A stretch of DNA of 64,000 nt from Aliivibrio sp. S3MY1 (GTDB taxonomy: Bacteria; Pseudomonadota; Gammaproteobacteria; Enterobacterales; Vibrionaceae): contig NZ_JARACO010000013.1 of assembly GCF_028765575.1 (NCBI RefSeq), forward strand, positions 1 to 64,000, in the 5' to 3' direction. Shown in pieces: positions 9,057-18,222 of the stretch. Made by a program: the position numbers and the translations under genes. Below the pieces are notes generated by a model, which worked only from the letters and a program-made list of their open reading frames with translations, did not search any database and was not told where the DNA came from. Each line of letters starts with the position of its first letter. Positions within the stretch are counted from its first letter, which is position 1.

Positions 9057-11270
9057 ATGGCATACGCCAAACCTAATCAGAGTATTCGAGACAGACAACG
9101 CTATGTTGTCGATCTGATTATGCGTATTTGGGTTAAATCCAGTGGCATAGGGATCATCGCAGCCCTTATGCTCATTTGTTTTTATTTATTGGCGGTTATT
9201 GCTCCTATTTTTACTTCTGCAACGGTTGAGCCTTTATCTCAATATTCAGCATCTTATGATAATGCCACCCTTGCTATTGGCTCTGATGAGCAAGGAAAAA
9301 TGGCCTACCGAATTGATGATAATGGTCGAGTTCAGTTTATTGATCTTGTTAACAAAAAGCAGATCAGTGAAACACAAATTATCACGAATCCAACGGCTTT
9401 TGCTGCCACCATTGAAAGCCAAGATTGGTTCGCTTTTGGGGATGCAAAGGGTCAAGTACAATTCGCTCAAATTGGCTTTCAAACTAATTACAAACAAGGA
9501 CTTCGCCAACTTATTCCTTATGTTGAAAGCTTCACTCCATTCCCTCTGATTCAAATTGATGAACAAAAGAAGGAGCTTACACAAGTTGCGCTTAGCTTAA
9601 CGGCAACCGAAGGGGTTGTTTTAGCACAAACTAAAGATAAGCGATTATTAGGAGTTGAACTTGATAGTGTGATTAACCAAATGACGGGGGAGTCCATTTG
9701 GAAAGCGATCCCGATTGAGTTTGAAGGGGATGTACTAGACAAGACAAAAAAATTATTATCCATGGTGATCACCCCAAATAATGATTTTTTGTATTTCTTA
9801 TATCAACATGAGCTACAAGTTTGGACATTAAAAGATCATAAAGCCAATTTACGAGAGCGTATTGAATTAAAAGAATCAGCTCAAAAATTGACGTTATTGT
9901 CTGGTGCTCATTCGGTATTAGTACAGAGTGAGAATGGCAGTTTATCGCAGTGGTTTGATACGATTAAGGATGAAAAGCGTCAACTAACCTTAATTCGAAC
10001 TTTTAATGTAGATGCTCCGATTAAGCAATTAGCACCAGAGGTTTACCGTAAAGGAGTGACTATTATTGATGCTAAAGGCAATGTATCTTTAGTCCATACG
10101 ACAACAGAAAAAGCGTTGTATAGCCAGCATCTGTTTAATGAAGAAGTATTGGCGGCAACTCAGCCTCCCAATGCAGAGAGGCTTATTGTATTAACTCAAA
10201 AAGGGTGGCAATGCTTTGAGGTAACCAACACCCACCCTGAAGTCAGTGTTCAATCAGTATTTGGAAAAATATGGTATGAAGGCTACCCAGAGCCTGCGTA
10301 TATTTGGCAATCGACAGCGGCGAACGATGACTTTGAATCTAAATTCAGTTTAATGCCATTGGCTTTTGGAACCTTAAAAGCGGCGTTTTATGCGCTTATT
10401 TTCGCAGGACCAATAGCCATTGGTAGTGCCATTTATACCGCTTACTTTATGTCCTCTAATGTTCGCCGATATGTAAAACCGACGATTGAGATAATGGAAG
10501 CCCTGCCGACGGTGATCATTGGTTTATTAGCGGGTATTTGGTTAGCCCCTATTGTTGAAAATAATTTAGTCGCAGTATTTAGCCTATTTGTGCTCTTTCC
10601 CTTAAGTATGATTATTATTGCGTTTATCTGGCACATATTACCCGCACATATCATGCGAAAGCTCCCGCGAGGGCAGCATGCAATATTATTGATCCCAGCT
10701 TTAATAGGGGTTGGGTATCTGACTTTTCAATATGGGTACGTTATCGAAAATTGGTTGTTTAATGGTGATTTGCGTAGCTACCTTGGTGATAACGGCGTCG
10801 GTTACGACCAGCGTAATGCCTTAGTCGTAGGGATAGCGATGGGAGCCGCGATTATTCCGACGATTTATACCATTGCTGAAGACGCCATTTTCTCAGTACC
10901 AAAACATTTATCTGAAGGCTCATTAGCGTTAGGGGCAACGCAATGGCAAACACTAACCAAAGTGGTGCTGCTAACGGCGAGTCCGGGGATTTTTTCTGCG
11001 GTAATGATGGGATTAGGGCGAGCGGTGGGTGAAACCATGATTGTATTAATGGCGACCGGAAATACCCCGATTATGGATGGTAATATTTTAGAGGGGATGA
11101 GAACCCTTGCTGCAAATATTGCGATTGAAATGCCAGAATCTGAGATAGGAAGCACTCACTTTAGAATGCTTTTCTTAGCCGCATTTTTACTGTTTGTGTT
11201 TACTTTTTTTGTGAACTCTTTGGCTGAATGGATACGCCAAGGGTTACGTGAAAAGTATCGTAGCTTATAG
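9057..11270 (+). CDS. pstC: Phosphate ABC transporter permease PstC, with large periplasmic domain
   Basis: This 737-residue protein is over twice the size of E. coli PstC. One membrane segment (about 29-52) is followed by some 370 residues outside the membrane, then by the usual MetI-like permease (about 430-735) with the coupling loop [11 protein letters not shown] and GRAVGETM. The insert contains about seven recurring segments of the form hydrophobic strand, turn with D/N-G, then strand (for example DDNGRVQFIDL, DAKGQVQFAQI, HELQVWTLKD, AKGNVSLVH). I read this as a beta-propeller. Long PstC forms are known in Vibrio and Pseudomonas. It is co-transcribed with pstA. Confidence 0.93.
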   Translation: MAYAKPNQSIRDRQRYVVDLIMRIWVKSSGIGIIAALMLICFYLLAVIAPIFTSATVEPLSQYSASYDNATLAIGSDEQGKMAYRIDDNGRVQFIDLVNKKQISETQIITNPTAFAATIESQDWFAFGDAKGQVQFAQIGFQTNYKQGLRQLIPYVESFTPFPLIQIDEQKKELTQVALSLTATEGVVLAQTKDKRLLGVELDSVINQMTGESIWKAIPIEFEGDVLDKTKKLLSMVITPNNDFLYFLYQHELQVWTLKDHKANLRERIELKESAQKLTLLSGAHSVLVQSENGSLSQWFDTIKDEKRQLTLIRTFNVDAPIKQLAPEVYRKGVTIIDAKGNVSLVHTTTEKALYSQHLFNEEVLAATQPPNAERLIVLTQKGWQCFEVTNTHPEVSVQSVFGKIWYEGYPEPAYIWQSTAANDDFESKFSLMPLAFGTLKAAFYALIFAGPIAIGSAIYTAYFMSSNVRRYVKPTIEIMEALPTVIIGLLAGIWLAPIVENNLVAVFSLFVLFPLSMIIIAFIWHILPAHIMRKLPRGQHAILLIPALIGVGYLTFQYGYVIENWLFNGDLRSYLGDNGVGYDQRNALVVGIAMGAAIIPTIYTIAEDAIFSVPKHLSEGSLALGATQWQTLTKVVLLTASPGIFSAVMMGLGRAVGETMIVLMATGNTPIMDGNILEGMRTLAANIAIEMPESEIGSTHFRMLFLAAFLLFVFTFFVNSLAEWIRQGLREKYRSL

Positions 11271-11295
11271 GTTTGATCTTAATGAAGGTAAATAA

Positions 11296-12819
11296 ATGAA
11301 GCATTGGATTAAATCAGGTTCGCCTTGGATATGGCTCACGGCGGGCTCAGTGAGCATTAGTATGATTGCCGTGCTTGGTATTCTGCTATTAATTGGTTGG
11401 AAGGGCTTATCTTATTTTTGGCCTACGGCATTGCAAGAGTGGCACACAACAGACGGACAAGTGATTATCGGGCAATTGTATGATGTTGAAAAGTTTCATG
11501 GGAAAAGCTCAGAGAACCAAGAGCGTTTAATAATAAAAGTTGGAAACCGAGATGTTAATGGATTCGATTTTATTAATATTAATCAGGATAAGATCCAATC
11601 GGTTACTAAACCTAAAGATCTTGTTGTGGTCGATAGACTTCAACACGGTAAATATTTTGGCACTATTATTAAAACATCGAATGGTCTTGAGCTTAACCGA
11701 CAGCAGGTAGAGTCATGGGTTCGAAGTGAAAAAGCAAAAATTGATTTATTAGAACAAGAACAATATAAGCTCTATCGTCAACTTGATGCATTACCAAGTT
11801 TAGCGTTATCTAGTAGTGAGCGTAAGCAACAAGAAAATGCGCTCAATGACCAAGCTAAAAGAATTTTAAATCAATTGAGTTACAGCTATTTAACCTTAAA
11901 AGACAGTCAGGGAAATAGCTATAAATTAAGCAGTGATAATGTGGTTGATATCTGGTTTCCTAATGCGATGTCACTGCAAGAAAAAATAGGCCATTGGTTT
12001 GATGAGTTGTATAACTTTGTTTCTGATAGTCCGCGAGAAGCGAATTCAGAAGGAGGCGTTTTTCCTGCTATTTTTGGTACTATTTTATTAGTTCTTCTTA
12101 TGTCTGTTATTGTGATGCCATTAGGGGTTATTGCTGCGATTTATCTTCATGAATACGCGAAACCAAATATGCTAACGAGGTTAGTTCGAATCGCGGTGAT
12201 AAATCTTGCAGGTGTACCATCTATTGTTTATGGCGTATTTGGTTTGGGGTTCTTTGTTTATGTGGTGGGTGGAACACTCGACCAGTTGTTCTATTCTAAT
12301 GAGTTGCCGACCCCTACATTTGGAACACCAGGTCTGTTATGGTCAGCATTAACCTTGGCTATTTTAACATTACCCGTCGTCATTGTTGCAACAGAGGAAG
12401 GGCTCAGTCGTATTCCAAACTCAGTGCGTCATGGCTCTTTAGCGTTAGGTGCAACTCAGTTTGAAACCTTATGGAAGATCGTTTTGCCTATGGCAAGCCC
12501 TGCTATCATGACGGGATTTATTTTAGCGGTAGCAAGAGCCGCGGGAGAGGTCGCGCCTCTTATGTTAGTTGGTGTCGTTAAACTGGCTCCTTCTTTACCC
12601 GTTGATAGTGTTGCGCCTTATTTACATTTAGACAGAAAATTTATGCACCTTGGTTATCATATTTATGATGTTGGTTTTCAGAGCCCCAATGTTGAAGCGG
12701 CAAGACCGATTGTGTATGCAACGGCCTTTTTATTAGTCACTGTTATCATCGGATTAAATTTAACGGCTATCGCGATTCGTAATAATTTACGAGAGAAATA
12801 TAGAACATTGGAGTTATAA
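11296..12819 (+). CDS. pstA: Phosphate ABC transporter permease PstA, with periplasmic coiled-coil insert
   Basis: A 507-residue second permease of the Pst transporter; E. coli PstA has under 300. TM1 (about 12-36) is followed by a roughly 200-residue insert that includes a charged helical stretch (about 140-195) with heptad-like spacing. The permease core (from about 250) has the coupling loop [15 protein letters not shown] and [10 protein letters not shown]. Like pstC it has a soluble domain between TM1 and TM2, so both halves of the channel carry periplasmic extensions. It starts 25 bases after pstC, with AAGGTAA as ribosome-binding site. Confidence 0.94.
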   Translation: MKHWIKSGSPWIWLTAGSVSISMIAVLGILLLIGWKGLSYFWPTALQEWHTTDGQVIIGQLYDVEKFHGKSSENQERLIIKVGNRDVNGFDFININQDKIQSVTKPKDLVVVDRLQHGKYFGTIIKTSNGLELNRQQVESWVRSEKAKIDLLEQEQYKLYRQLDALPSLALSSSERKQQENALNDQAKRILNQLSYSYLTLKDSQGNSYKLSSDNVVDIWFPNAMSLQEKIGHWFDELYNFVSDSPREANSEGGVFPAIFGTILLVLLMSVIVMPLGVIAAIYLHEYAKPNMLTRLVRIAVINLAGVPSIVYGVFGLGFFVYVVGGTLDQLFYSNELPTPTFGTPGLLWSALTLAILTLPVVIVATEEGLSRIPNSVRHGSLALGATQFETLWKIVLPMASPAIMTGFILAVARAAGEVAPLMLVGVVKLAPSLPVDSVAPYLHLDRKFMHLGYHIYDVGFQSPNVEAARPIVYATAFLLVTVIIGLNLTAIAIRNNLREKYRTLEL

Positions 12820-12823
12820 CTGT

Positions 12824-13642
12824 ATGTATTCATTATCACCGGATCTCTCTTTTCTATCGCCAATAGACGTAAATAATTTATCGGATGAAAATACTGCCAT
12901 AGAGATTAATAATCTTAGTTTAAATTATGCGAAGACATCAGCATTATCAAATATAGAGATGCGGATCCCTAAAGGGCAAGTAACGGCGTTTATTGGGCCG
13001 TCCGGTTGTGGTAAATCTACCTTATTGCGTTGCATTAATCGCATGAACGACTTGGTTGATAACTGCAAAATTAAAGGGTCAATTAAGTTGTTTGGTGATG
13101 ATATTTATCAACCTAATACTGACATACCTTCGCTGCGTCGCCGTGTAGGAATGGTATTCCAAAGGCCAAATCCGTTTCCTAAATCAATTTATGAGAATGT
13201 GGTTTACGGTTTACGTTTACAAGGGATAAAAGAAGCGCGAGTATTAGATGAAGCGGTTGAAGATGCGTTGAAAGCCGCTGCATTATGGGATGAAGTCAAA
13301 CATCGATTACATGAAAATGCCTTTGGGTTATCAGGCGGTCAGCAGCAACGTTTAGTGATTGCTAGAGCTATCGCTATTGAACCAGAAGTATTATTACTCG
13401 ATGAGCCAACGTCAGCATTGGATCCTATTTCTACTCTGACGATTGAAGAGCTTATCTATGAGCTAAAAAGTAAATATACCGTTGTTATTGTGACGCATAA
13501 TATGCAACAAGCGGCACGAGTAAGTGATCACACCGCTTTTATCAATCAAGGTAAATTGGTTGAATACGGTAATGCAAATACGATTTTCACATCGCCAGTA
13601 CATAAGCAAACAGAAGACTACATTACAGGCCGTTATGGGTAA
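12824..13642 (+). CDS. pstB: Phosphate ABC transporter ATP-binding protein PstB
   Basis: A 272-residue ABC ATPase. The Walker A motif is GPSGCGKST, the Q-loop region VFQRPNPFP, the signature LSGGQQQR, Walker [12 protein letters not shown] and the H-loop [19 protein letters not shown] is typical of PstB. The N terminus has about 25 residues more than E. coli PstB before the core. The start lies 4 bases after the pstA stop, with GGAG inside the end of pstA, so translation is likely coupled. It powers phosphate uptake through PstCA. Confidence 0.97.
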   Translation: MYSLSPDLSFLSPIDVNNLSDENTAIEINNLSLNYAKTSALSNIEMRIPKGQVTAFIGPSGCGKSTLLRCINRMNDLVDNCKIKGSIKLFGDDIYQPNTDIPSLRRRVGMVFQRPNPFPKSIYENVVYGLRLQGIKEARVLDEAVEDALKAAALWDEVKHRLHENAFGLSGGQQQRLVIARAIAIEPEVLLLDEPTSALDPISTLTIEELIYELKSKYTVVIVTHNMQQAARVSDHTAFINQGKLVEYGNANTIFTSPVHKQTEDYITGRYG

Positions 13643-13681
13643 CTATCCTACGATAGGCCAATAATAAAATAAGGACATACC

Positions 13682-14380
13682 ATGCAGCTTGGTCGACATA
13701 TTTCAGGCCAATTTAACACAGAGCTTGAAGCCATTAGAACTCATGTATTAACCATGGGCGGGATGGTGGAGCAGCAGCTTACCTATGCATTAGAGGCATT
13801 GCACAATCACGATGCTGATTTAGCAAAACGAGTAATGCATGAAGATCATAAAGTAAATGCGATGGAAGTTGCAATCGATGAAGCGTGCACTCGCATTATT
13901 GCTAAGCGACAGCCGACGGCCAGTGATCTGCGTTTGGTTATGGCGATAATCAAAACCATTACCGATTTAGAGCGAATTGGTGACGTCGCTTCTCAAATAG
14001 CAAAAGTATCACTAGAAAACTTCTCGAATAAACACCAGTCGTTATTGGTTTCTCTTGAGTCTCTAGGTCGCCAATCCGTTAAAATGATGCATTCAGTGTT
14101 GGATGCTTATGCTCGAATGGATGTAAAAGCAGCTACAGAAGCGTATAAATTTGATGATAAAATAGACGCGGAATATGATGCTGTTATTCGGCAGTTAATG
14201 AACTATATGATGGAAGATCCAAGTTCAATCCCAAGCGTGATGAAAGTGATGTGGGCGGCTCGTGCAATTGAGCGAGTGGGAGATCGTTGCCAGAATATTT
14301 GTGAGTACATTATTTATTTTGTAAAAGGAAAAGATGTGCGCCATATTGGTGATCAAAATATAGATGATGTGATCAAGTAA
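13682..14380 (+). CDS. phoU: Phosphate signalling protein PhoU
   Basis: A 232-residue, all-helical protein with the two PhoU repeats. Each repeat has the metal-binding E/DxxxD type motif: [12 protein letters not shown] in the first and [14 protein letters not shown] in the second. PhoU links the Pst transporter to PhoR and keeps the Pho regulon off when phosphate is sufficient. AAGGA precedes the start by 7 bases. It closes the pst operon. No strong terminator follows, only a dyad at 14464-14482. Confidence 0.97.
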   Translation: MQLGRHISGQFNTELEAIRTHVLTMGGMVEQQLTYALEALHNHDADLAKRVMHEDHKVNAMEVAIDEACTRIIAKRQPTASDLRLVMAIIKTITDLERIGDVASQIAKVSLENFSNKHQSLLVSLESLGRQSVKMMHSVLDAYARMDVKAATEAYKFDDKIDAEYDAVIRQLMNYMMEDPSSIPSVMKVMWAARAIERVGDRCQNICEYIIYFVKGKDVRHIGDQNIDDVIK

Positions 14381-14463
14381 GGATCTGACTTAAAAATAAT
14401 AATCATAGTGTTACTTTTTGAACTATGCTGTATTTATTAGAATTAATGCGTATATTATGAACT

Positions 14464-14482
14464 GTCGTACTTATTGTACGAC
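14464..14482. promoter_or_regulatory. Palindrome upstream of the secreted repeat protein gene
   Basis: GTCGTAC (14464-14470) and GTACGAC (14476-14482) form a perfect 7-bp dyad with a 5-base spacer. No T run follows, so it looks more like an operator than a terminator. It lies 61 bases upstream of the next start codon. The cognate regulator is unknown. Confidence 0.4.
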
Positions 14483-14542
14483 GAATGATACAAAAATAGA
14501 TTCAGTTAATAATCATAAATTAAAGCAATAAAGGAATATCTT

Positions 14543-15103
14543 ATGAAGAAGATTTTAGTTGGTACTTGCGCGGCGTTATCTATGGTTTCATCATTCGCTA
14601 TGGCGGATAGTACACCTGTGATGTTTTCATCATTGAATGGGTTTAACGCTCCAGCAGCAAGTGAAGTAAAAGGCGTTCGTTTAGCGGCTCTTCATGGTAA
14701 AACTGGTGATGTAACCGGTGTTGATTTTGCTCTTGGTATGTCAGAAAGTGATAACCTAACAGGTGTTAACTTGCCACTATTTATCGGTGCAAACAAAGTT
14801 AATGGCAACATGACCGGGGCATCTTTTGGTCTGTTTAACTGGCATATGGGCGATGACTTAGGTGCTAACTTAGGTTTTGTAAACCTTACTAATAATGTTA
14901 AAGGTGCAAACGTATCTGCAGTGAACTACTCTGAAGGTTACACCATGGTTGATGTTGGTGTTGCTAACCTTTCAAATGACTCTCATGTTCAAGTTGGTTT
15001 TTTCAACATGACATCTGACATCAAAGGTGTTCAGGTTGGTTTGATTAACTGTGCTGAAAATGGTTTCTTACCTTGTTTCCCAATCGTAAACTTTGCGATG
15101 TAA
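14543..15103 (+). CDS. Secreted protein with short glycine/asparagine-rich repeats
   Basis: A 186-residue protein with a classic signal peptide ending in FAMA. The mature part repeats a pattern of hydrophobic-Gly-hydrophobic-Asn about every 10-20 residues (GVNLPLFIGANKV, GASFGLFNW, GANLGFVNLTNNVKG, VQVGFFNMT, VQVGLINCAENG), and ends with CFPIVNF. Such repeats suggest a regular beta structure. The closing motif resembles surface-repeat proteins of the LA_2272 type known from vibrios and Leptospira; that is memory, not a search. Two cysteines near the end could form a disulfide. Function unknown. It is a single gene with AAGGA upstream and its own terminator. Confidence 0.8.
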   Translation: MKKILVGTCAALSMVSSFAMADSTPVMFSSLNGFNAPAASEVKGVRLAALHGKTGDVTGVDFALGMSESDNLTGVNLPLFIGANKVNGNMTGASFGLFNWHMGDDLGANLGFVNLTNNVKGANVSAVNYSEGYTMVDVGVANLSNDSHVQVGFFNMTSDIKGVQVGLINCAENGFLPCFPIVNFAM

Positions 15104-15125
15104 TTTGATTTGAAATTTAATTAAA

Positions 15126-15162
15126 TAAAAATGGCGCTGTTTCTAAAACAGCGCCATTTTTG
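15126..15162. terminator. Bidirectional terminator
   Basis: AAAAATGGCGCTGTTT pairs with AAACAGCGCCATTTTT around a short loop. It separates the converging genes at 14543-15103 and 15190-15684. Confidence 0.88.
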
Positions 15163-15189
15163 TATCTCAACGTAATGTGATTGGTATAA

Positions 15190-15684
15190 TTAAAAAGTGA
15201 ATGTCATACCAATATTGACGTTAGTTGATAGCTCATAGGGTATATAAGTATCGCTCATTGGGAAGTAGTTCAAATCAACCCCTGCTCTTAGTCCTAGGTG
15301 GTCAGTAGCTTGGAAAACATAAGATGCGCCAATGCTTGATCCTAATGCGCTTTCTTTTGTTGTTTCTCCACTTTTGGTTTTCTTACCATCATAATCGGCA
15401 ATACCTATCTCAAGTTGCATACCGTGAATTTTAGATGCACCAAACATATGCTGAACACCAAAGCGATATGAATCGATAGTTTCATCATACATTGAGCTAC
15501 TATAAACCGTACGCCCGTAGCTAATAAAAGCCGCATCAAAGCCTAAAGCATCGGTAACACCAGCTTGAATACCAAAGCCACCATAAGGACCGATTTTAAT
15601 TTCAGGTGAAAAATGGAAGTCATTAGCAAAAGTGTTTGCGCTAAATAGAGTTGCGATAGCAAGAACTAGGTGTGATTTTTTCAT
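15190..15684 (-). CDS. Small outer-membrane beta-barrel protein
   Basis: A 164-residue protein with a signal peptide (MKKSHLVLAIATLFSANTFA). Alternating aromatic/hydrophobic strands follow and the chain ends in GMTFTF, with a C-terminal Phe suited to the BAM complex. The predicted mature size (about 145 residues) fits an eight-stranded barrel of the OmpX/OmpA type. I do not recognise a specific family. It is monocistronic with GAGAG upstream, and its promoter lies in the gap to its right. The role is probably in the outer membrane; nothing more can be said. Confidence 0.75.
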   Translation of the reverse strand: MKKSHLVLAIATLFSANTFANDFHFSPEIKIGPYGGFGIQAGVTDALGFDAAFISYGRTVYSSSMYDETIDSYRFGVQHMFGASKIHGMQLEIGIADYDGKKTKSGETTKESALGSSIGASYVFQATDHLGLRAGVDLNYFPMSDTYIPYELSTNVNIGMTFTF

Positions 15685-15911
15685 ATTGGATACTCTCTCA
15701 TAATCATTTAAAACAGCATCCGTGCTTTGTTTTATCTTTAATTGTTTTGATAGAGCTATAGTAAGAAATCTTTGTATACATCGCTAATCACTAGTGTTTA
15801 TCTCATTCATAACCAGAGCTTATTAATGAGGATAGACGTTTTCGGTTCTGGTTCTATCTAGCCAATCAGAAAAAACAGATTCGTGCCATTGGTGAGAAGT
15901 ATATGAAATGT

Positions 15912-15943
15912 ACAAAAAAAGCCTCTGTATGAGAGGCAGAGGC
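15912..15943 (-). terminator. Minus-strand intrinsic terminator
   Basis: On the minus strand GCCTCTG, a loop, and CAGAGGC are followed by seven T. It lies about 110 bases beyond the mini-autotransporter gene and probably ends any read-through from it. Confidence 0.75.
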
Positions 15944-16013
15944 AAGGGCTATCATAAGATAACGCGTCAAAGACAAAATATTGTGTAGTTAAAATAAGAT
16001 CAAATTATAGATA

Positions 16014-16045
16014 GAATAAAGAGCCCTACCAATCCTTGGTGGGGC
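16014..16045 (-). terminator. Hairpin just after the mini-autotransporter gene
   Basis: GCCCTACCAA (16023-16032) and TTGGTGGGGC (16036-16045) pair with one mismatch around three bases. On the minus strand the stem is followed by TCTTTATTCT, which is moderately T-rich. It is a probable first terminator 10 bases after the stop codon. Confidence 0.6.
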
Positions 16046-16054
16046 GAGAGTTAT

Positions 16055-16975
16055 TTATTTAAAGCTGTATTGAATACCGACACCACCTGCAACATCTGAA
16101 GATGAGTAGCTACCAGATGATTCATAGTGGAAAGTACCAGAAACACTTAATTGTTCATTAATACCGTAAGCCCCACCAAGTGCCAATGCCTCTTTTGAGC
16201 CAGAGAAACCAACACCTGCACCAATAGCAAACTCACCACTGGTTACAAATGGACGCGCATTGGCTACAGCATGTAAACCCGCTCTAACGCCATCAATCTT
16301 CTCATCTTGCTCATTGAAGCGACGATTATTCTCTTCAGCCATTACTTTGAAATCATTTTCTAAAGCAGTGATTCGCTCAACTTCTGTTGCATGTGGGATC
16401 CCCCATTCAGGAGAGTCATCCATTGGCGGCTGCACTGGAACTTGAGGTTGAGGACGTTCAGGTGAATTATCATCAACTGGCGGTTGCGTTGGTTTCTGAG
16501 GTTGTGGCCTTTCTGGAGAATTATCCATTGGTGGCTGCTCAGGAACCGCTTGTCCAAAATCAGGGTCTACAGGTTCCGGACGATCGACAGGTTTATCTGG
16601 ACCAACTCCCCAGTGAGGTGTATCACCATAGTCAGGGGTTGGACGGCTTGGTGTATTGTCATCTACTGGTGGTTGCGTTGGAACTGAGATACCAAAATCT
16701 GGGTCTGTCGGTTGTGGTCGATCTACAGGAGCATCTGGCTGCGGACGTTCAACTGGAGTTGAAGGAACTTGCCATTCAGGCTCTGTTACCATTGGTGGTT
16801 GAGTAGGGCCTAATCCCCAGTTGGGCGTGTTTCCAAAATCAGGGCTTGGTCGCTCTGATACAGATGGTACAGAGTTGTCAATTCCAGGAAGCTCTGCTGG
16901 GTTCTGAATGGTTTCAGCCATAACAGAAGAAGAAAAGATGGCAGTTAGGGATAGTGCTAAGATAGATTTTTTCAT
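16055..16975 (-). CDS. Proline-rich mini trimeric autotransporter (YadA-type membrane anchor)
   Basis: 306 residues from ATG 16975, which has GAGAG 7 bases upstream; the frame also stays open 8 codons further. Signal peptide 1-20 (ends VMA). Residues about 25-195 are a Pro/Asp-rich passenger in which units with DFG or DYG, (T/E)QPP(M/V) and (S/T)P.RPxP recur. Residues 196-230 form a short charged coiled coil. From about 231 there is a YadA-like anchor (GVRAGLHAVANA, then GEFAIGAGVGF, ALALGGAYGI, SVSGTFHYES, GVGIQYSF). This resembles a trimeric autotransporter with a very small stalk. The chain ends in FK, with Lys after the usual terminal aromatic. Binding partner unknown. Confidence 0.82.
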   Translation of the reverse strand: MKKSILALSLTAIFSSSVMAETIQNPAELPGIDNSVPSVSERPSPDFGNTPNWGLGPTQPPMVTEPEWQVPSTPVERPQPDAPVDRPQPTDPDFGISVPTQPPVDDNTPSRPTPDYGDTPHWGVGPDKPVDRPEPVDPDFGQAVPEQPPMDNSPERPQPQKPTQPPVDDNSPERPQPQVPVQPPMDDSPEWGIPHATEVERITALENDFKVMAEENNRRFNEQDEKIDGVRAGLHAVANARPFVTSGEFAIGAGVGFSGSKEALALGGAYGINEQLSVSGTFHYESSGSYSSSDVAGGVGIQYSFK

Positions 16976-17161
16976 TTTATAACTCTCAATATTAATCATA
17001 AGTTAGATCAGTAATGAGCATCCTTGCTTACCGATAAATCTGTTTCCGTTTGATGGAATGAATAATATTGAGTTCGGTGGTTGTTTTCTAATCACCTGTA
17101 ATTATATTGATTATAAGTTTTGCTTATTTCTTTTACTTTTTTAGTGCGTCAGTTATAACGA

Positions 17162-18091
17162 TTATTTAATGTTAGCTTGCGATAATAAATCTGTAATCAA
17201 TTGATTTATCCAATGATGTAGAGCATTTTTTTTATGCCTTTGATGGTAGTAACTATAAATAGGGTAGTTTAATGGAATGTCATCAAAACAGAGGTCAATA
17301 CGTCTTAAGCCTGAATGTTGATGTATAGGGAAAAGTGAGGTGGATGGGAAGTACATATCTGTATGCTGAACAACATCTATTAGTGCCATTGGAAGCTCTG
17401 AGCGAAACCCTATTTTGTGCTCAATATCCATATTGGTTAAAACTTCACTCGCTAAGCTTTTATTATCGTTCCAGCCTGGGATAATTAATGATGCAAGTTC
17501 ATATCCTTCAAAATCATAAGGGGTAGCGATAGTTTTCTCTATTGGGTGATCTTTTCTAATTATTACGCAACCTGTTATTGTCATTAGTTTTTTTGAAAGC
17601 AATTCTTTCGGAACTTTGTCATACTCGTAATTGATAGCCATATCTAATTTTCCCTTGGCAAGATCATCAAAAGTTGATTCTGACCAATTTACAAGTTGCA
17701 GATCAGCATTGGGCGCTTTTTCTTTTATTTCATGAAATAACGCACCAGATAAGCAGGTTAATACTTGAGGCGCTAGGGCTATTTTTAGCATTTTATTTAA
17801 ATTTGCTGGCTGAAATTCTTGAGATGAATTTAAAATAGAAGATAAACCATCAAGGTAGGGTTGAATGTTTTCGGCTAACTCTTCAGAAAAAGGAGTTGGT
17901 TTCAGACCGTGGCGAACTTTAATAAAGAGTTCATCATCAAAATGATTGCGCAGCTTTTGCAATGCTTGGCTGATTGCCGGTTGAGAAACAAATAAGCGCT
18001 CAGAGGCTTTACGCATATTTAACTCTTGAGAAAGAATTAAAAAAGTTCTCAATAAATTTAAATCTAATGTAGCGAATAGATCTTTTGCCAT
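17162..18091 (-). CDS. LysR-family transcriptional regulator
   Basis: 309 residues. The N-terminal helix-turn-helix (about 10-70) has the LysR pattern LNLLRTFLILSQELN with RLFVSQPAISQALQKLR. The effector domain (about 98-300) is of the periplasmic-binding fold. The DLNLLRTF opening and ELFIKVRHGLKPT resemble the LeuO/NodD-like branch of LysR proteins. Its target is not known. It is divergent from the small barrel gene at 18223 and lies upstream of the mini-autotransporter, so either or both may be controlled by it; this is inference from position. Confidence 0.93.
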   Translation of the reverse strand: MAKDLFATLDLNLLRTFLILSQELNMRKASERLFVSQPAISQALQKLRNHFDDELFIKVRHGLKPTPFSEELAENIQPYLDGLSSILNSSQEFQPANLNKMLKIALAPQVLTCLSGALFHEIKEKAPNADLQLVNWSESTFDDLAKGKLDMAINYEYDKVPKELLSKKLMTITGCVIIRKDHPIEKTIATPYDFEGYELASLIIPGWNDNKSLASEVLTNMDIEHKIGFRSELPMALIDVVQHTDMYFPSTSLFPIHQHSGLRRIDLCFDDIPLNYPIYSYYHQRHKKNALHHWINQLITDLLSQANIK

Positions 18092-18222
18092 AGTGAATTA
18101 TTTCCTTATAAATTTAAATTATTTAATCACTCTTCACGCTTCCTTCACGATCTACCCTCTATAGTACCTACATAACGAACTAAGACCAAGCTTAACCCCA
18201 TAACGATAGGATTGAATTTATA
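18092..18222. promoter_or_regulatory. Divergent promoter region, LysR gene/outer-membrane barrel gene
   Basis: A 131-base AT-rich spacer between divergent genes, the usual site of LysR binding. The AT-rich palindromic stretch near 18102-18125 could be an operator. I could not fix a -10/-35 pair with confidence. Confidence 0.4.

Larger units (their letters stand above)
15685..16054. other. Intergenic region between two minus-strand envelope genes
   Basis: 370 bases without a gene. The left half should contain the promoter of the small barrel gene. The right half holds the two minus-strand hairpins listed separately. The AT-rich stretch 15780-15910 shows nothing else I can name. Confidence 0.5.

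Noticed and set aside
9246-9584. 112-codon frame antisense to pstC
   Set aside because: Low-complexity shadow of an AT-rich gene, without a ribosome-binding site or homology that I recognise.
15780-15910. Possible gene remnant between the two envelope genes
   Set aside because: No frame of useful length and no recognisable protein text; it is only AT-rich spacer.
16387-16806. 139-codon open frame antisense to the mini-autotransporter
   Set aside because: It reads through the repeat-rich region on the other strand; its repetitive text follows from the proline repeats and there is no start signal.
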